Assembly: GCA_016708435.1 (NCBI GenBank)
Contig: JADJFV010000018.1
Coordinates: 1-61,729 of the forward strand
DNA: 61,729 nucleotides
From: Leptospiraceae bacterium
Lineage (GTDB): Bacteria > Spirochaetota > Leptospiria > Leptospirales > Leptospiraceae
Direction: 5' to 3'
Shown here one piece after another: positions 26,155 to 34,472 of the stretch. The translations under genes and the position numbers were made by a program. The notes below the pieces were generated by a model. The model saw nothing but the letters and a program-made list of their open reading frames with translations, had not been told where the DNA came from and searched no databases. Each line of letters opens with the position of its first letter. Position 1 is the first letter of the stretch.

Positions 26155-26508
26155 CTAAAACAAATCTCTGTGGAAATGAACTTTGTCTTTTCGTATTTCA
26201 ATCAAACAAAAAGAGACAAAAAAATTTCCTCTATACTTAGGATTGGAGAAAAAGAAAAATTCTGCCAGCTTTCTCATAAGACTAATTTTCTTCTTCGTAA
26301 ATACCTCAAGAGGAGAAATTAAATTTCCCTCCCAATTTTTTACTTCAATAAAGAAAATCGAATCCTGCTTTACACTTACAATATCAATCTCGCCTAATCG
26401 ATTTCTGAAATTTCGAAACAAAACTTCATGACCTTGTTCCTTCAGAAACTGACAAGCTAGCTCTTCCCCTTCTCGTCCTCGAATTGTATTATCCACTATC
26501 TTACTCAA
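26155..26508 (-). CDS. yraN: YraN/UPF0102 family nuclease-like protein
   Basis: The 117-aa protein matches the UPF0102 pattern: GREGEELACQFLKEQGHEVL, then NRLGEIDIVSVKQDSIFFIE and VKNW (a restriction-nuclease-like fold with G-E-I-D and E-V-K). It commonly sits near rnhB in bacterial genomes, as here. The biological role is unclear. Confidence 0.9.
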   Translation of the reverse strand: MSKIVDNTIRGREGEELACQFLKEQGHEVLFRNFRNRLGEIDIVSVKQDSIFFIEVKNWEGNLISPLEVFTKKKISLMRKLAEFFFFSNPKYRGNFFVSFCLIEIRKDKVHFHRDLF

Positions 26509-26588
26509 ATCATTTAGACTTAAGTTTATCTACTAATTTATCGGTTGAAAAAGTTTTTTTCGAAATCAATATTTTTTGAAACACTATT

Positions 26589-27737
26589 TTATGAAATAAA
26601 TCCTCTAATTGGAGAATGTTTTTTTATTTCCTCAAAAATAGTTCGCATATCGGATTCGGATGGGCCAACGAATTTAAAAATGAATGACTCAGAAAAAAGA
26701 TCAGATCTCATTATTTTTCCTTTCAAGACTAACGGCTGTGAGCCTGGACTAAGACTTACAACCATTTCCCAGATGTCAATCTTTCGTAACACTGCTTCAT
26801 TAAAAAAAGGATCCTTCACATTTAATAGCATTGCTCGATCCGATATTCGAATCATATTGCCCTTTAAACTCAAAGCTGCATTTTTCTCTTCTTCTTTTCC
26901 TTCATCTGTTTCGGGCATAGGGGGAACAACGATAGGCTCTTCATTCTCGCCATCAACGAAGATTTTGGTTTCATTGTCATGAAGAGACAACGATGCATCT
27001 TGGGTTTTCATTCCCCACGGAAATAGTTCTACCTCGCGCGATAATTCAGCGACAAGATGCTCTTCTCCTTTCATTTGAACATCGCCTTCTTGACAAAATA
27101 AAATTCCATTTGCGTTTACTTTCTTTACTAACCCAGGAATTAAGAATCCACCTAAATTATCTCTATAGAAGTATAAATTTACTTTTAATCCTTCCCTATC
27201 TCTTTTAAATGCGTTATCACTAATGGAGAGAATGATTTCGGTTTCATTTTTGCTCATAACCCTAGCAAGAAAATACAAACCGTCAAATTCGGTTGCACAG
27301 ACTTCACCCACATGAACATCTAGTATGGATTTAATTTCTAAGTGGTGATCAAGCGTGGGAAACAATTTATCCAGAATGCGCACGTAGGATTCAACAGAGT
27401 CAGAATGATATTTTTTTAAATAAGTATATAGCAGAATCTGAAAGGATTTCTTATTAGCAAGTAAATTGGCTTTTTCATTGACCGATAAATCAAGAGAAGT
27501 AAAAAAATGCTCTAAAACAGAAATTTCTTTTGAAGATAATTTTTTGTTGTAGGCATAGTTTAAAATATGCGTCCAAGAAGAACTAGTAGATTTCTTTCTT
27601 AGAAAAACATACCGCCCGATTTGAATAACGGCAAAAAAAAGGAATATAAAAAATAAAACCTGCAGAACAGTATAGGCATTTGTTTCAGGCCAAATATACC
27701 ATATCTTCTCAGCATCAGCAATTAGAAAGAATTTCAT
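26589..27737 (-). CDS. Membrane-anchored protein with possible PilZ/YcgR-like domains
   Basis: The 382-aa protein has one N-terminal membrane helix (VLQVLFFIFLFFAVIQIGRY), a helical stalk (about 45-130) and a beta-rich domain (about 140-230). A charged linker with EEEKN follows, then a second beta-rich domain (about 290-375). The order resembles YcgR N-terminal plus PilZ domains, but a clear RxxxR/DxSxxG c-di-GMP motif is not visible. It lies 3 bp after a degenerate HD-GYP gene and just downstream of flagellar-export genes. This suggests a link to motility signalling, as inference only. Confidence 0.45.
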   Translation of the reverse strand: MKFFLIADAEKIWYIWPETNAYTVLQVLFFIFLFFAVIQIGRYVFLRKKSTSSSWTHILNYAYNKKLSSKEISVLEHFFTSLDLSVNEKANLLANKKSFQILLYTYLKKYHSDSVESYVRILDKLFPTLDHHLEIKSILDVHVGEVCATEFDGLYFLARVMSKNETEIILSISDNAFKRDREGLKVNLYFYRDNLGGFLIPGLVKKVNANGILFCQEGDVQMKGEEHLVAELSREVELFPWGMKTQDASLSLHDNETKIFVDGENEEPIVVPPMPETDEGKEEEKNAALSLKGNMIRISDRAMLLNVKDPFFNEAVLRKIDIWEMVVSLSPGSQPLVLKGKIMRSDLFSESFIFKFVGPSESDMRTIFEEIKKHSPIRGFIS

Positions 27738-27740
27738 GGT

Positions 27741-28904
27741 TTAATCATCGGAAGGAATAGCTTTAGTTATATAAATTTTATCCTCCTCGGATAAGTTTAT
27801 AAAGGCTGAATCCTTGGTTTTCATTCCGTTTGAATTTCTAACAACCATCAAGGAAGGTCTAAGTGGTTTATTCGGGTTTGAATCAATTACAATAGCCTTG
27901 GAAGAATCGGATAGTTCAACCCAAGAACCTATCGGATACATTGCTATTTTATTTAAGAATAGACGGATATAACCCAAGTCATATTTATTAGTATTTAGAC
28001 TAATCATATTCTTCATTGCTTCATATGGTAAAAGAGCTTTCCTCCAAGGTCTATCCAATATGTGAGCAGCAAAATTATCTCCAATTGTAAAGACTCTAGC
28101 GAATTCATCAATTTCTTTCTTTTGAATTTTCTGAGGATAGCCACTACCGTCAAAATTTTCGTGGTGTTGCAATGCAACTAAACCTAAAGCATTTTTTAAT
28201 TTTAACACCTTTGTTAAAATTTGATAACCAAAAAGAGGATGTTTCTTGATTACTTTAAACTCATCGTCAGTCAAGGTAGAATTCTTCTCAGAAATTACAG
28301 ATGGAATTTTTGCCATTCCAATATCGGCTAGTAGTCCAGATATTGCTAGTTCTATCATTTTAGGTCTTGAATATTCTAATAGAGAACCAATAATTAACGC
28401 AAACAATGTTGCATAGACTACTTGATTATAGAGATAGTATCCGTTTGGTTTATGGTTGATTAAACAAAAACATAAATGGGAATTTGTTCTGACTTGGTCT
28501 ACTAATTTATCAGCAGTATCACGGACAGGATTTATATCAAATGCTTTATCCTCTGAAATTTTTCGAAAAAGTGCCTGCATGACTACGAAGCTGTCTTTAA
28601 AAACGGTCTCAAAGGCTGGAACATTTTTTTCAATATGCAAATAAGTATTTTTCAACTGTAGCATTTTGAAATCATGATCATTTGTTGGAAAAGAATTCGT
28701 ATCAAGAACCATTTCACTCGGAGAAACTTCTTGAACTAATTCACCATGAGTTAGCACTTCTTTAAATCCAAACTTATTCAGACGTGTAATGTCTGCTTCC
28801 GAAACGGAAGTATTTGCATTTATAAATATGCTATCTTTATCCAAATATAAGGGTTTCGTATATTTGCTACCAACCTTTAAATCAGATATTTTAATTACCT
28901 TCAT
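27741..28904 (-). CDS. HD-GYP-like protein with a degenerate metal site
   Basis: The 387-aa protein has an N-terminal DUF3391-like region (MKVIKISDLKVGSKYTKPLY) and then an HD-GYP fold. The second half is intact (KHPLFGYQIL, LQHHENFDGSGYP, FTIGDNFAAH). The HD dyad reads LADIG where LHDIG is expected, and the earlier metal His is not evident (YNQVVYATL). Full c-di-GMP hydrolysis is therefore unlikely. It could be a c-di-GMP-binding regulator. It belongs to the rnhB/FliK/FlhB run. Confidence 0.8.
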   Translation of the reverse strand: MKVIKISDLKVGSKYTKPLYLDKDSIFINANTSVSEADITRLNKFGFKEVLTHGELVQEVSPSEMVLDTNSFPTNDHDFKMLQLKNTYLHIEKNVPAFETVFKDSFVVMQALFRKISEDKAFDINPVRDTADKLVDQVRTNSHLCFCLINHKPNGYYLYNQVVYATLFALIIGSLLEYSRPKMIELAISGLLADIGMAKIPSVISEKNSTLTDDEFKVIKKHPLFGYQILTKVLKLKNALGLVALQHHENFDGSGYPQKIQKKEIDEFARVFTIGDNFAAHILDRPWRKALLPYEAMKNMISLNTNKYDLGYIRLFLNKIAMYPIGSWVELSDSSKAIVIDSNPNKPLRPSLMVVRNSNGMKTKDSAFINLSEEDKIYITKAIPSDD

Positions 28905-28937
28905 TTATAAAAAAAAATCTCCCTGTAGAACAATATC

Positions 28938-29201
28938 TTAAATGCGTTTCGATTTCAATTCATTTTCTATTTTATATAAAAAGCTAAATACCACTGCAAC
29001 TGATTTATAAAGAGTCTCTGGAATCTCTTGACCAACTGGCACTCTTAATAGAGTAGACGACAAATCTTTGTCTTTTACAATTGGCACATCGTTTGCCAAG
29101 GCAATTTCATTAATCTTTTCTCCTAAATAACCAGCTCCGCTGGCAACAACGATAGGAGCGCTATTTTTTTCTGGTAAAAACTTTAATGCAACTGCAATCA
29201 T
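28938..29201 (-). CDS. FlhB C-terminal-domain homologue (export switch-like)
   Basis: The 87-aa protein resembles only the cytoplasmic C-terminal domain of FlhB/EscU, as Bacillus YlqH does: MIAVALKFLPEKNSAPIVVA, GYLGEKINEIALANDVPIVK, and LLRVPVGQEIPETLYKSVAV. The NPTH autocleavage motif and the membrane domain are absent. The ATG at 29201 overlaps the stop of the FliK-like gene (TAATG). A role in flagellar export specificity is inferred from the family. Confidence 0.85.
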   Translation of the reverse strand: MIAVALKFLPEKNSAPIVVASGAGYLGEKINEIALANDVPIVKDKDLSSTLLRVPVGQEIPETLYKSVAVVFSFLYKIENELKSKRI

Positions 29202-29965
29202 TAAGCAATCCAATCCCCTTTTTCTTTTCGCAGTGTAGAATAATGAAAAATGATATCATTAGCAGGTATTGAATTAGAAGAAAGCATTTTTTTAAATTCT
29301 GGCAACTTTTCGTTCGCAATTATATAAACGGCAAGATTATTGAAAACGCAATTTAAAACCATATCTGAAAAATCATTTTTTTTCCAATAAAAATGGGAAT
29401 CTACTTCCCCCAATCTCTCTGATTCAAAATGAAAATAAAAACTTTGCCTATCACTCTTTCTTCCGTAGAGCCCATTTGCTTGCCCATCTTCCAATTTCCA
29501 ATAAAAAAATGGTGTGTCTATATTCCAATCAATGCCTGGAAAGTATACATCTAAAAATTGGAAAATTTTCTTTATCGAAATTTCTGAGTTGTTTGAATCA
29601 AGAACATTCTCAACGGTTTTTAACGGGGAAAAATGGTTTTGACTCCATCCTTTTCCCATTTCTTCGGAATTAATTTTCGTTGCCCCAAGGCTACGATGCA
29701 GAATTTCCATTTCAATTCGAGAGCCTTCTCTTTGCACTCTTAATTCCAATTTTTCTCCAACAAACAATTTAGCTTCAGACTGCAATCGTAATTGTTTTCC
29801 AGAAAAACTCAACAAGTAGCTGCGATTGCTAGGAAAATACTCTAAGACGGTTGCAGCGAGTATAGTTTTAGAATTCAACAATCCATTTAGACTCTCTACC
29901 TTCGCATCAATAGAGCTAGAAAGAATGGCATTTACATTTGACTTAGGTAAAACTCTAAACTCCAT
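29201..29965 (-). CDS. FliK/YlqG-like flagellar hook-length-control-related protein
   Basis: This 254-aa protein sits between rnhB and the FlhB C-terminal homologue, the position of ylqG in Bacillus. The beta-rich N-terminal part, LAATVLEYFPSNRSYLLSFS, then KLFVGEKLELRVQREGSRIE, fits FliK-like N domains. The sequence is otherwise divergent. It overlaps the 3' end of rnhB by 11 bp. The functional call depends on synteny. Confidence 0.55.
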   Translation of the reverse strand: MEFRVLPKSNVNAILSSSIDAKVESLNGLLNSKTILAATVLEYFPSNRSYLLSFSGKQLRLQSEAKLFVGEKLELRVQREGSRIEMEILHRSLGATKINSEEMGKGWSQNHFSPLKTVENVLDSNNSEISIKKIFQFLDVYFPGIDWNIDTPFFYWKLEDGQANGLYGRKSDRQSFYFHFESERLGEVDSHFYWKKNDFSDMVLNCVFNNLAVYIIANEKLPEFKKMLSSNSIPANDIIFHYSTLRKEKGDWIA

Positions 29966-30629
29966 GCGCTCCTTCTTTTAACTGAAACGATTTTCTATGA
30001 ATAACAGACATACCATGCTCTCTTATTTTCGCAATATGCAGTGCAGTACCGTATCCCTTATGCCGCTTGAATTCATATTCAGGAAATTTTTCGGCAATAG
30101 CATCCATAAAACGATCTCGTTTTACTTTTGCAATTATCGATGCTGCAGAAATAGAAGCAACTTTTGAATCCCCCTTTACAATGGATCTATAGGGAAAGTA
30201 AAAACCTGAATTGGCTTGGTGAGCTTTAAAGTCATAATTTCCATCGATTAATAAATAAAGATTATATTGCTTTGATTTTTTTACGAGTTTTCGTATTGCA
30301 TCGAATATAGAATAGGATATTCCAAATTTGTCAATAAATTTATTACTAATGAATTGGTGAACAACTAGATCTGCACAAGAGTAAATTTCCGTATAGAGAC
30401 TTTCTCTCTTTTTTTCAGAGAGCTTCTTTGAATCTGTTAGATTCTTTAAAACTTGCTTCTGGAAAATTTTTTCTAAGGTGGATTTTGAAAAGGAAACCAT
30501 TGCCAAAGACAAAGGACCTGCCAGAGGACCTCGTCCGGCTTCATCGACTCCAAAGACCTGAAGATTTTCAAGAAGAGAAAACTCTTCAGGTTGGAACGAA
30601 TTTGGATTCTGATTTATTGAGAAATCTAT
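29955..30629 (-). CDS. rnhB: Ribonuclease HII (start codon uncertain)
   Basis: The conserved N-terminal motif FGVDEAGRGPLAGPL begins near 30554, followed by LTDSKKLSEKKRE, KGDSKVASISAASIIAKVKR and HKGYGTALH. It removes ribonucleotides and RNA from RNA-DNA hybrids. Upstream of the motif the frame is open back to a TGA inside rplS, but it contains no ATG, GTG or TTG. The first internal TTG (30512) would remove the catalytic GVDEAG. An ATA at 30629 that overlaps the rplS stop gives a natural junction, so I give that as the provisional start. Either a rare start or a substitution is involved. Confidence 0.85.
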   Translation of the reverse strand: MDFSINQNPNSFQPEEFSLLENLQVFGVDEAGRGPLAGPLSLAMVSFSKSTLEKIFQKQVLKNLTDSKKLSEKKRESLYTEIYSCADLVVHQFISNKFIDKFGISYSIFDAIRKLVKKSKQYNLYLLIDGNYDFKAHQANSGFYFPYRSIVKGDSKVASISAASIIAKVKRDRFMDAIAEKFPEYEFKRHKGYGTALHIAKIREHGMSVIHRKSFQLKEGAHGV

Positions 30630-31075
30630 GCCGCTGCGGTAACTTGTGCTTCAGTTGCAGCGTCTTTTTGAGATTGAGCCAACTCTTTCTCTTTTTTACG
30701 CTCAGCTTGAACAATTGCCTGTCCACCACGTAACTCTTTAATTCGAGCAGTTTTGCCAGATTTTTCACGTAAGAAATAAAGCTTAGCTCTACGAACATGA
30801 CCCTTACGAACCAATTCAATTTTTGAAATCTTAGGGGAATAAAGAGGAAATATTCTTTCTACACCAATATCATAAGAAACTCTTCTAACATTGAAAGACT
30901 TATCATTCATCTTGTTTACGATAGAGATAACAACGCCTTCATATATCTGTGTTCTTTCTTTTCCGGATTCGACAATTTTGTAATGCACTTTTACGGTGTC
31001 TCCAACAGAAAAATTAATTTTTCTTCTGTTCAGGTCTGATTCAAATAATTTTGCGATTTCATGGTTCATATTCAT
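30626..31075 (-). CDS. rplS: 50S ribosomal protein L19
   Basis: The 149-aa protein has the L19 core: FSVGDTVKVHYKIVESGKER, YEGVVISIVN, NVRRVSYDIGVERIFPLYSP and VRRAKLYFLREKSGKTARIK. The C-terminal extension rich in Ala/Glu/Gln (about 30 residues) is longer than in Escherichia coli (115 aa). It lies between trmD and rnhB. Confidence 0.97.
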   Translation of the reverse strand: MNMNHEIAKLFESDLNRRKINFSVGDTVKVHYKIVESGKERTQIYEGVVISIVNKMNDKSFNVRRVSYDIGVERIFPLYSPKISKIELVRKGHVRRAKLYFLREKSGKTARIKELRGGQAIVQAERKKEKELAQSQKDAATEAQVTAAA

Positions 31076-31084
31076 TTCCTTTCG

Positions 31085-31738
31085 TTAACGATTCATTTGC
31101 TTTCTATTCTTTTCTTTCCATTTACTAATTTCTAAATGGTTTCCACTGATTAAAATATCAGGAACTAACCATTCATTATAGTTTTGTGGTTTAGTATACT
31201 GAGGGTATTCTAACTGCCCTTCTTCATTGTGTGACTCCTCGATTAAACTACCGTAAGAATCACCCATAAAACCAGGTAGGAGCCTAATCACTGAATCGGA
31301 AACACAAAGCGAAGGCAAATCTCCTGATGATAAAACATAGTTTCCAAGGCTCAGTTCTACGTCAACTAAATGTTCAGTAACCCGATGATCAATACCTTCA
31401 TAATAGCCAGAAATAAAGGTTAAATTTGTTTTTTTTTCAGCAAACTCGCTTGCGATTCTTTGCGAATAAGGAGTTCCACTCGGACTCATCAAACAAACAA
31501 TTCCTTTTTTATCTCCAAGGGAAAGGAGAGCCTTGTGAATGGGCTCAACTTTTAAGAGCATTCCCGGACCTCCACCATAGACTGTATCATCGACTCGACC
31601 AAACCTATCGCTAGAAAAATCTCTAAGATTTACAATGCTTACAGAGAAAACTCCCTTATCTATTGCTTTCTTTTGAAGCCCTTCCGAGAAATAGGATAAA
31701 ATTTTGTTCGGGAATAGAGTAATGAAATTAATCTGCAT
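31085..31738 (-). CDS. trmD: tRNA (guanine-N1)-methyltransferase
   Basis: The 217-aa protein starts MQINFITLFPNKILSYFSEG and carries the trefoil-knot motifs: GGGPGMLLKVEPI, ISGYYEGIDHRV, and LSLGNYVLSSGDLPSLCVSD. It methylates G37 in tRNA. It is slightly shorter than usual at the C-terminus. It overlaps rimM by 11 bp. Confidence 0.96.
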   Translation of the reverse strand: MQINFITLFPNKILSYFSEGLQKKAIDKGVFSVSIVNLRDFSSDRFGRVDDTVYGGGPGMLLKVEPIHKALLSLGDKKGIVCLMSPSGTPYSQRIASEFAEKKTNLTFISGYYEGIDHRVTEHLVDVELSLGNYVLSSGDLPSLCVSDSVIRLLPGFMGDSYGSLIEESHNEEGQLEYPQYTKPQNYNEWLVPDILISGNHLEISKWKEKNRKQMNR

Positions 31739-32249
31739 TAATCCAATCCTGCCAATTTAATATCTCCATGCGTGAGTTCTCTAAATCAACTTTACCTATA
31801 AACTTATTAATATAAGGTATCAAAATTTCGATATTCGTATCAGAAAATAAAAGGACGGGATGCACAGGATTTTCAATTACCTCAGTAAGTTTAAATCCTG
31901 TATATTCAGTATCTCCCAAGTATGGATGGAGACCGATTAATTGATGAACAAAAAACTCATCGACTCCAAGTAACTCTTTCGAGCTTTTCTTTGGGAAATA
32001 TAGAATGGAACCAATTAACTTTTCAGCTTCTTCAATGGATTTGCAGCCTTCAATGGAGAGAACATACTGATTCTTGACTTTTCGAATTTCTAAAAGCCTA
32101 CATGGCGTGAAACTAGACTCTGAGGATAAATATAGAGTGCTATTTGCTTTAAGAGAAGGGAGAATATCACCACTACTCGCTACTTTAAGAAAACCCTTTA
32201 GTCCAAAAGTAGAAGTGATTTTTCCGATAGAAATATAATCATCAATCAA
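31728..32249 (-). CDS. rimM: Ribosome maturation factor RimM
   Basis: The 173-aa protein has the RimM N-terminal start ISIGKITSTFGLKGFLKV and a PRC-barrel-like C-terminus (HPVLLFSDTNIEILIPYINK). It assists 30S head assembly. It lies between the KH-domain gene and trmD, as in most bacteria. Confidence 0.95.
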   Translation of the reverse strand: MIDDYISIGKITSTFGLKGFLKVASSGDILPSLKANSTLYLSSESSFTPCRLLEIRKVKNQYVLSIEGCKSIEEAEKLIGSILYFPKKSSKELLGVDEFFVHQLIGLHPYLGDTEYTGFKLTEVIENPVHPVLLFSDTNIEILIPYINKFIGKVDLENSRMEILNWQDWINAD

Positions 32250-32478
32250 TGATTTCTAAACTGTAATTTTTTCCTTCTTTCGCGCTAGACGCTGCTATGA
32301 GAGTTCGAAGAGATTTGGCAATTCGTCCATTACGACCAATTACCTTACCAATATCTTCTGGAGCAACAATGAGTTCAAGTATAGTCTCATCCTCTGCTTC
32401 TACTTCTCGAACGTTCACTGCCTCTGGCTTGTCAACTAAAAAGGAAACGATATATCTAAGTAATGCTTCTGAGTGCAT
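32242..32478 (-). CDS. khpA: KH-domain RNA-binding protein (KhpA)
   Basis: The 78-aa single KH protein has the GxxG loop IGKVIGRNGRIAKSLRTLI. It lies between rpsP and rimM in the conserved order and overlaps rimM by 8 bp. Confidence 0.94.
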   Translation of the reverse strand: MHSEALLRYIVSFLVDKPEAVNVREVEAEDETILELIVAPEDIGKVIGRNGRIAKSLRTLIAASSAKEGKNYSLEIID

Positions 32479-32480
32479 AA

Positions 32481-32738
32481 TTATTTAGCTTTAAATTTGC
32501 TCCAAAGACCCGATTTTTTAAACAAATCTTTCACAGTATTAGTGGGTTGAGCACCTTTTTTAAGCCAGCCAATTGTTTTTTCATCGTTGATGACAACTTG
32601 GTTCGCTTTGTTGATTGGATGATATTGACCTACTACATCAATAAATCTTCCATCTCTAGGAAATCTACTATCTGCAGCTACAATTCTATAATGAGGTTCG
32701 TTTTTCGTGCCAGTTCTTTGTAATCTAAGTTTAACCAA
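32481..32738 (-). CDS. rpsP: 30S ribosomal protein S16
   Basis: The 85-aa protein begins MVKLRLQRTGTKNEPHYRIV with ADSRFPRDGRFIDVVGQYHP and ends in WLKKGAQPTNTVKDLFKKSG. It heads the rpsP-khpA-rimM-trmD-rplS-rnhB run. ffh, often upstream, is not here; rpe lies in that place. Confidence 0.97.
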   Translation of the reverse strand: MVKLRLQRTGTKNEPHYRIVAADSRFPRDGRFIDVVGQYHPINKANQVVINDEKTIGWLKKGAQPTNTVKDLFKKSGLWSKFKAK

Positions 32739-32826
32739 TTTTTAATTCCTTTCTATCATTCCAATTACTGCTCTATAAGACCAGAAAATGGATTTGAAAT
32801 ACTTCATTATGTAACAAAAAAAAATA

Positions 32827-33477
32827 CTAGGTATTTGTCAAGTTTTTAAGACCGAGAGCGCTTTCATTTGGCTTGCCCGACTTAAAAAGTGCAGATCCTG
32901 CAACGCAAATATTTACGCCAACATCAGATAGTCGCTCTATATTGCCTGTATTTACTCCACCATCCACTTCTAGCTGAATTGGATAGGAACCAATTAGTTC
33001 TTTTGCCCTATTGATTTTTTCTAGTCCGCTCTTAACAAAACTTTGCCCATAAAATCCAGGCTCAACAGTCATAATCAAAATTAAATCAATGTAAGGAAGG
33101 CAATCTTGAATCATCTTAACTGGAGTTCCAGGATTTAGAGCAATACCAGCTTTGATTCCATTTTTTCGAATTTCTTCAGCTAAACGAATTGGAAAGTCTG
33201 TAGTTTCTCTGTGAAAAGTTATGAATTCCGGCTTTAACTTGTAATACTTCGAAACATGTCGCTCTGGATTATTTACCATTAGATGTACATCCAGCGGGAT
33301 TTTTGTAAGCTTGCCAACTTCTTCGGTTAAGGCTTCTCCAAAACTGATCTGTGGAACAAAATTTCCATCCATAACATCCATATGAATAAAATCGATTGCC
33401 TTTGGTTTTAACTTTGGAACCACTGTTGCAAGATTGCTCAGTGGGGCAGCCAGAATTGAGGCTGAAATTTTTATCAT
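32827..33477 (-). CDS. rpe: Ribulose-phosphate 3-epimerase
   Basis: The 216-aa protein has ISASILAAPL, IHMDVMDGNFVPQISFG, the helix HLMVNNPERHV, and MTVEPGFYGQSF with VDGGVNTGNI. These are the metal and phosphate sites of the enzyme that interconverts Ru5P and Xu5P. Its start overlaps the PASTA gene stop by 4 bp. Confidence 0.96.
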   Translation of the reverse strand: MIKISASILAAPLSNLATVVPKLKPKAIDFIHMDVMDGNFVPQISFGEALTEEVGKLTKIPLDVHLMVNNPERHVSKYYKLKPEFITFHRETTDFPIRLAEEIRKNGIKAGIALNPGTPVKMIQDCLPYIDLILIMTVEPGFYGQSFVKSGLEKINRAKELIGSYPIQLEVDGGVNTGNIERLSDVGVNICVAGSALFKSGKPNESALGLKNLTNT

Positions 33478-34472
33478 AAATCGCTCCTAAATTTGAAAGA
33501 CTTTTCTTTATCACCATCCATTCCAATTATTGAAACACGGACATCCCCTTCTCTGTAAAAAACAAATTTTAACTCTTCGTCTTTTTGAAAGGAAATGTCT
33601 TCGAATAGAGTTTGGGTGGTGGTATCATCATCTATTTTTTGAATTTGTAATTTATAAGACTTAGAACTGTCTACTCTGTAAGAAACTTTCTCATATCCAC
33701 TCTGCACCTTGTTTTCTGGGTCAAAGTAAAAGATTTTAAAGGAATAAGAAGCATCGGAATTAGTTGTATAAGATTCAATAAAACCATTCTCTCGTCTATC
33801 TTTAGTAGAAATGATTTCAGTAACTTTGTATTTAATTTTTTTTGTATTTAGAATGCGAGCGACAAGAGGAAATGGAATCCCTTTATAATCATCTACTCTA
33901 GAAGACTTATCTTTCACATCAGGCTCTGTTACTAGAAGAAAAATTTTCTCACGACTAGTAATGACTTTCCCAGGCTCTGGAATTTGTCCTACAACCGTTT
34001 CTGGAGATTGACCTTCCGAAACAGGAATATAAGTAACTCCGCCTAGCGTCAAACTAACGTAAGTCTCACCAGATAAAATTTTATCTAAAGCTGCTTTGGC
34101 ATTGCCCAGCGTTTGTCCTTTTAACTCAGGCATTTTCACTCTGTCCATACCATTATTGACAGTAAGATAAAGCTTTGCACCTGCTTCTACATTTTTTCCC
34201 GCAGAAATGGATTGATAGATGATTTCACCATCATTTTTCTCTGGATAACGCTTGTTTTCAATTCTAACTTTTAGCCTAAGACGCATTAGTTCATTGTGGA
34301 CTTCCGTATACTGCTGACCCACTAGATCAGGCATCATGACACTAGACGCACTCTTAGTTCTGAGAAGAACGACAAGAAATGCAGCAATAAAAAATACAAT
34401 TAAGCCAGTTGTAATGAATAATAGATAACCAAGTGCTGGAACCACTTTTAATTTGTTTAAAAATTCTTTCAA
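33474..34472 (-). CDS. Membrane-anchored PASTA-domain protein
   Basis: The 332-aa protein has a single N-terminal membrane helix (LGYLLFITTGLIVFFIAAFL) and at least two periplasmic PASTA repeats: MPDLVGQQYTEVHNELMRLR... and MPELKGQTLGNAKAALDKIL.... A further beta-rich region (about 210-330) follows. It has no kinase or transpeptidase domain. Peptidoglycan binding is a family inference. It overlaps fmt and rpe by 4 bp on either side. Confidence 0.85.
   Translation of the reverse strand: MKEFLNKLKVVPALGYLLFITTGLIVFFIAAFLVVLLRTKSASSVMMPDLVGQQYTEVHNELMRLRLKVRIENKRYPEKNDGEIIYQSISAGKNVEAGAKLYLTVNNGMDRVKMPELKGQTLGNAKAALDKILSGETYVSLTLGGVTYIPVSEGQSPETVVGQIPEPGKVITSREKIFLLVTEPDVKDKSSRVDDYKGIPFPLVARILNTKKIKYKVTEIISTKDRRENGFIESYTTNSDASYSFKIFYFDPENKVQSGYEKVSYRVDSSKSYKLQIQKIDDDTTTQTLFEDISFQKDEELKFVFYREGDVRVSIIGMDGDKEKSFKFRSDL

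Noticed and set aside
26545..26982. 145-aa plus-strand open frame
   Set aside because: Antisense to the PilZ-like gene; Ser/Phe-rich composition typical of a shadow frame.
30586..30819. 77-aa minus-strand frame over the rplS/rnhB junction
   Set aside because: It overlaps the conserved L19 end in another frame and has no family pattern. It does not supply the rnhB start because it is in the wrong frame.
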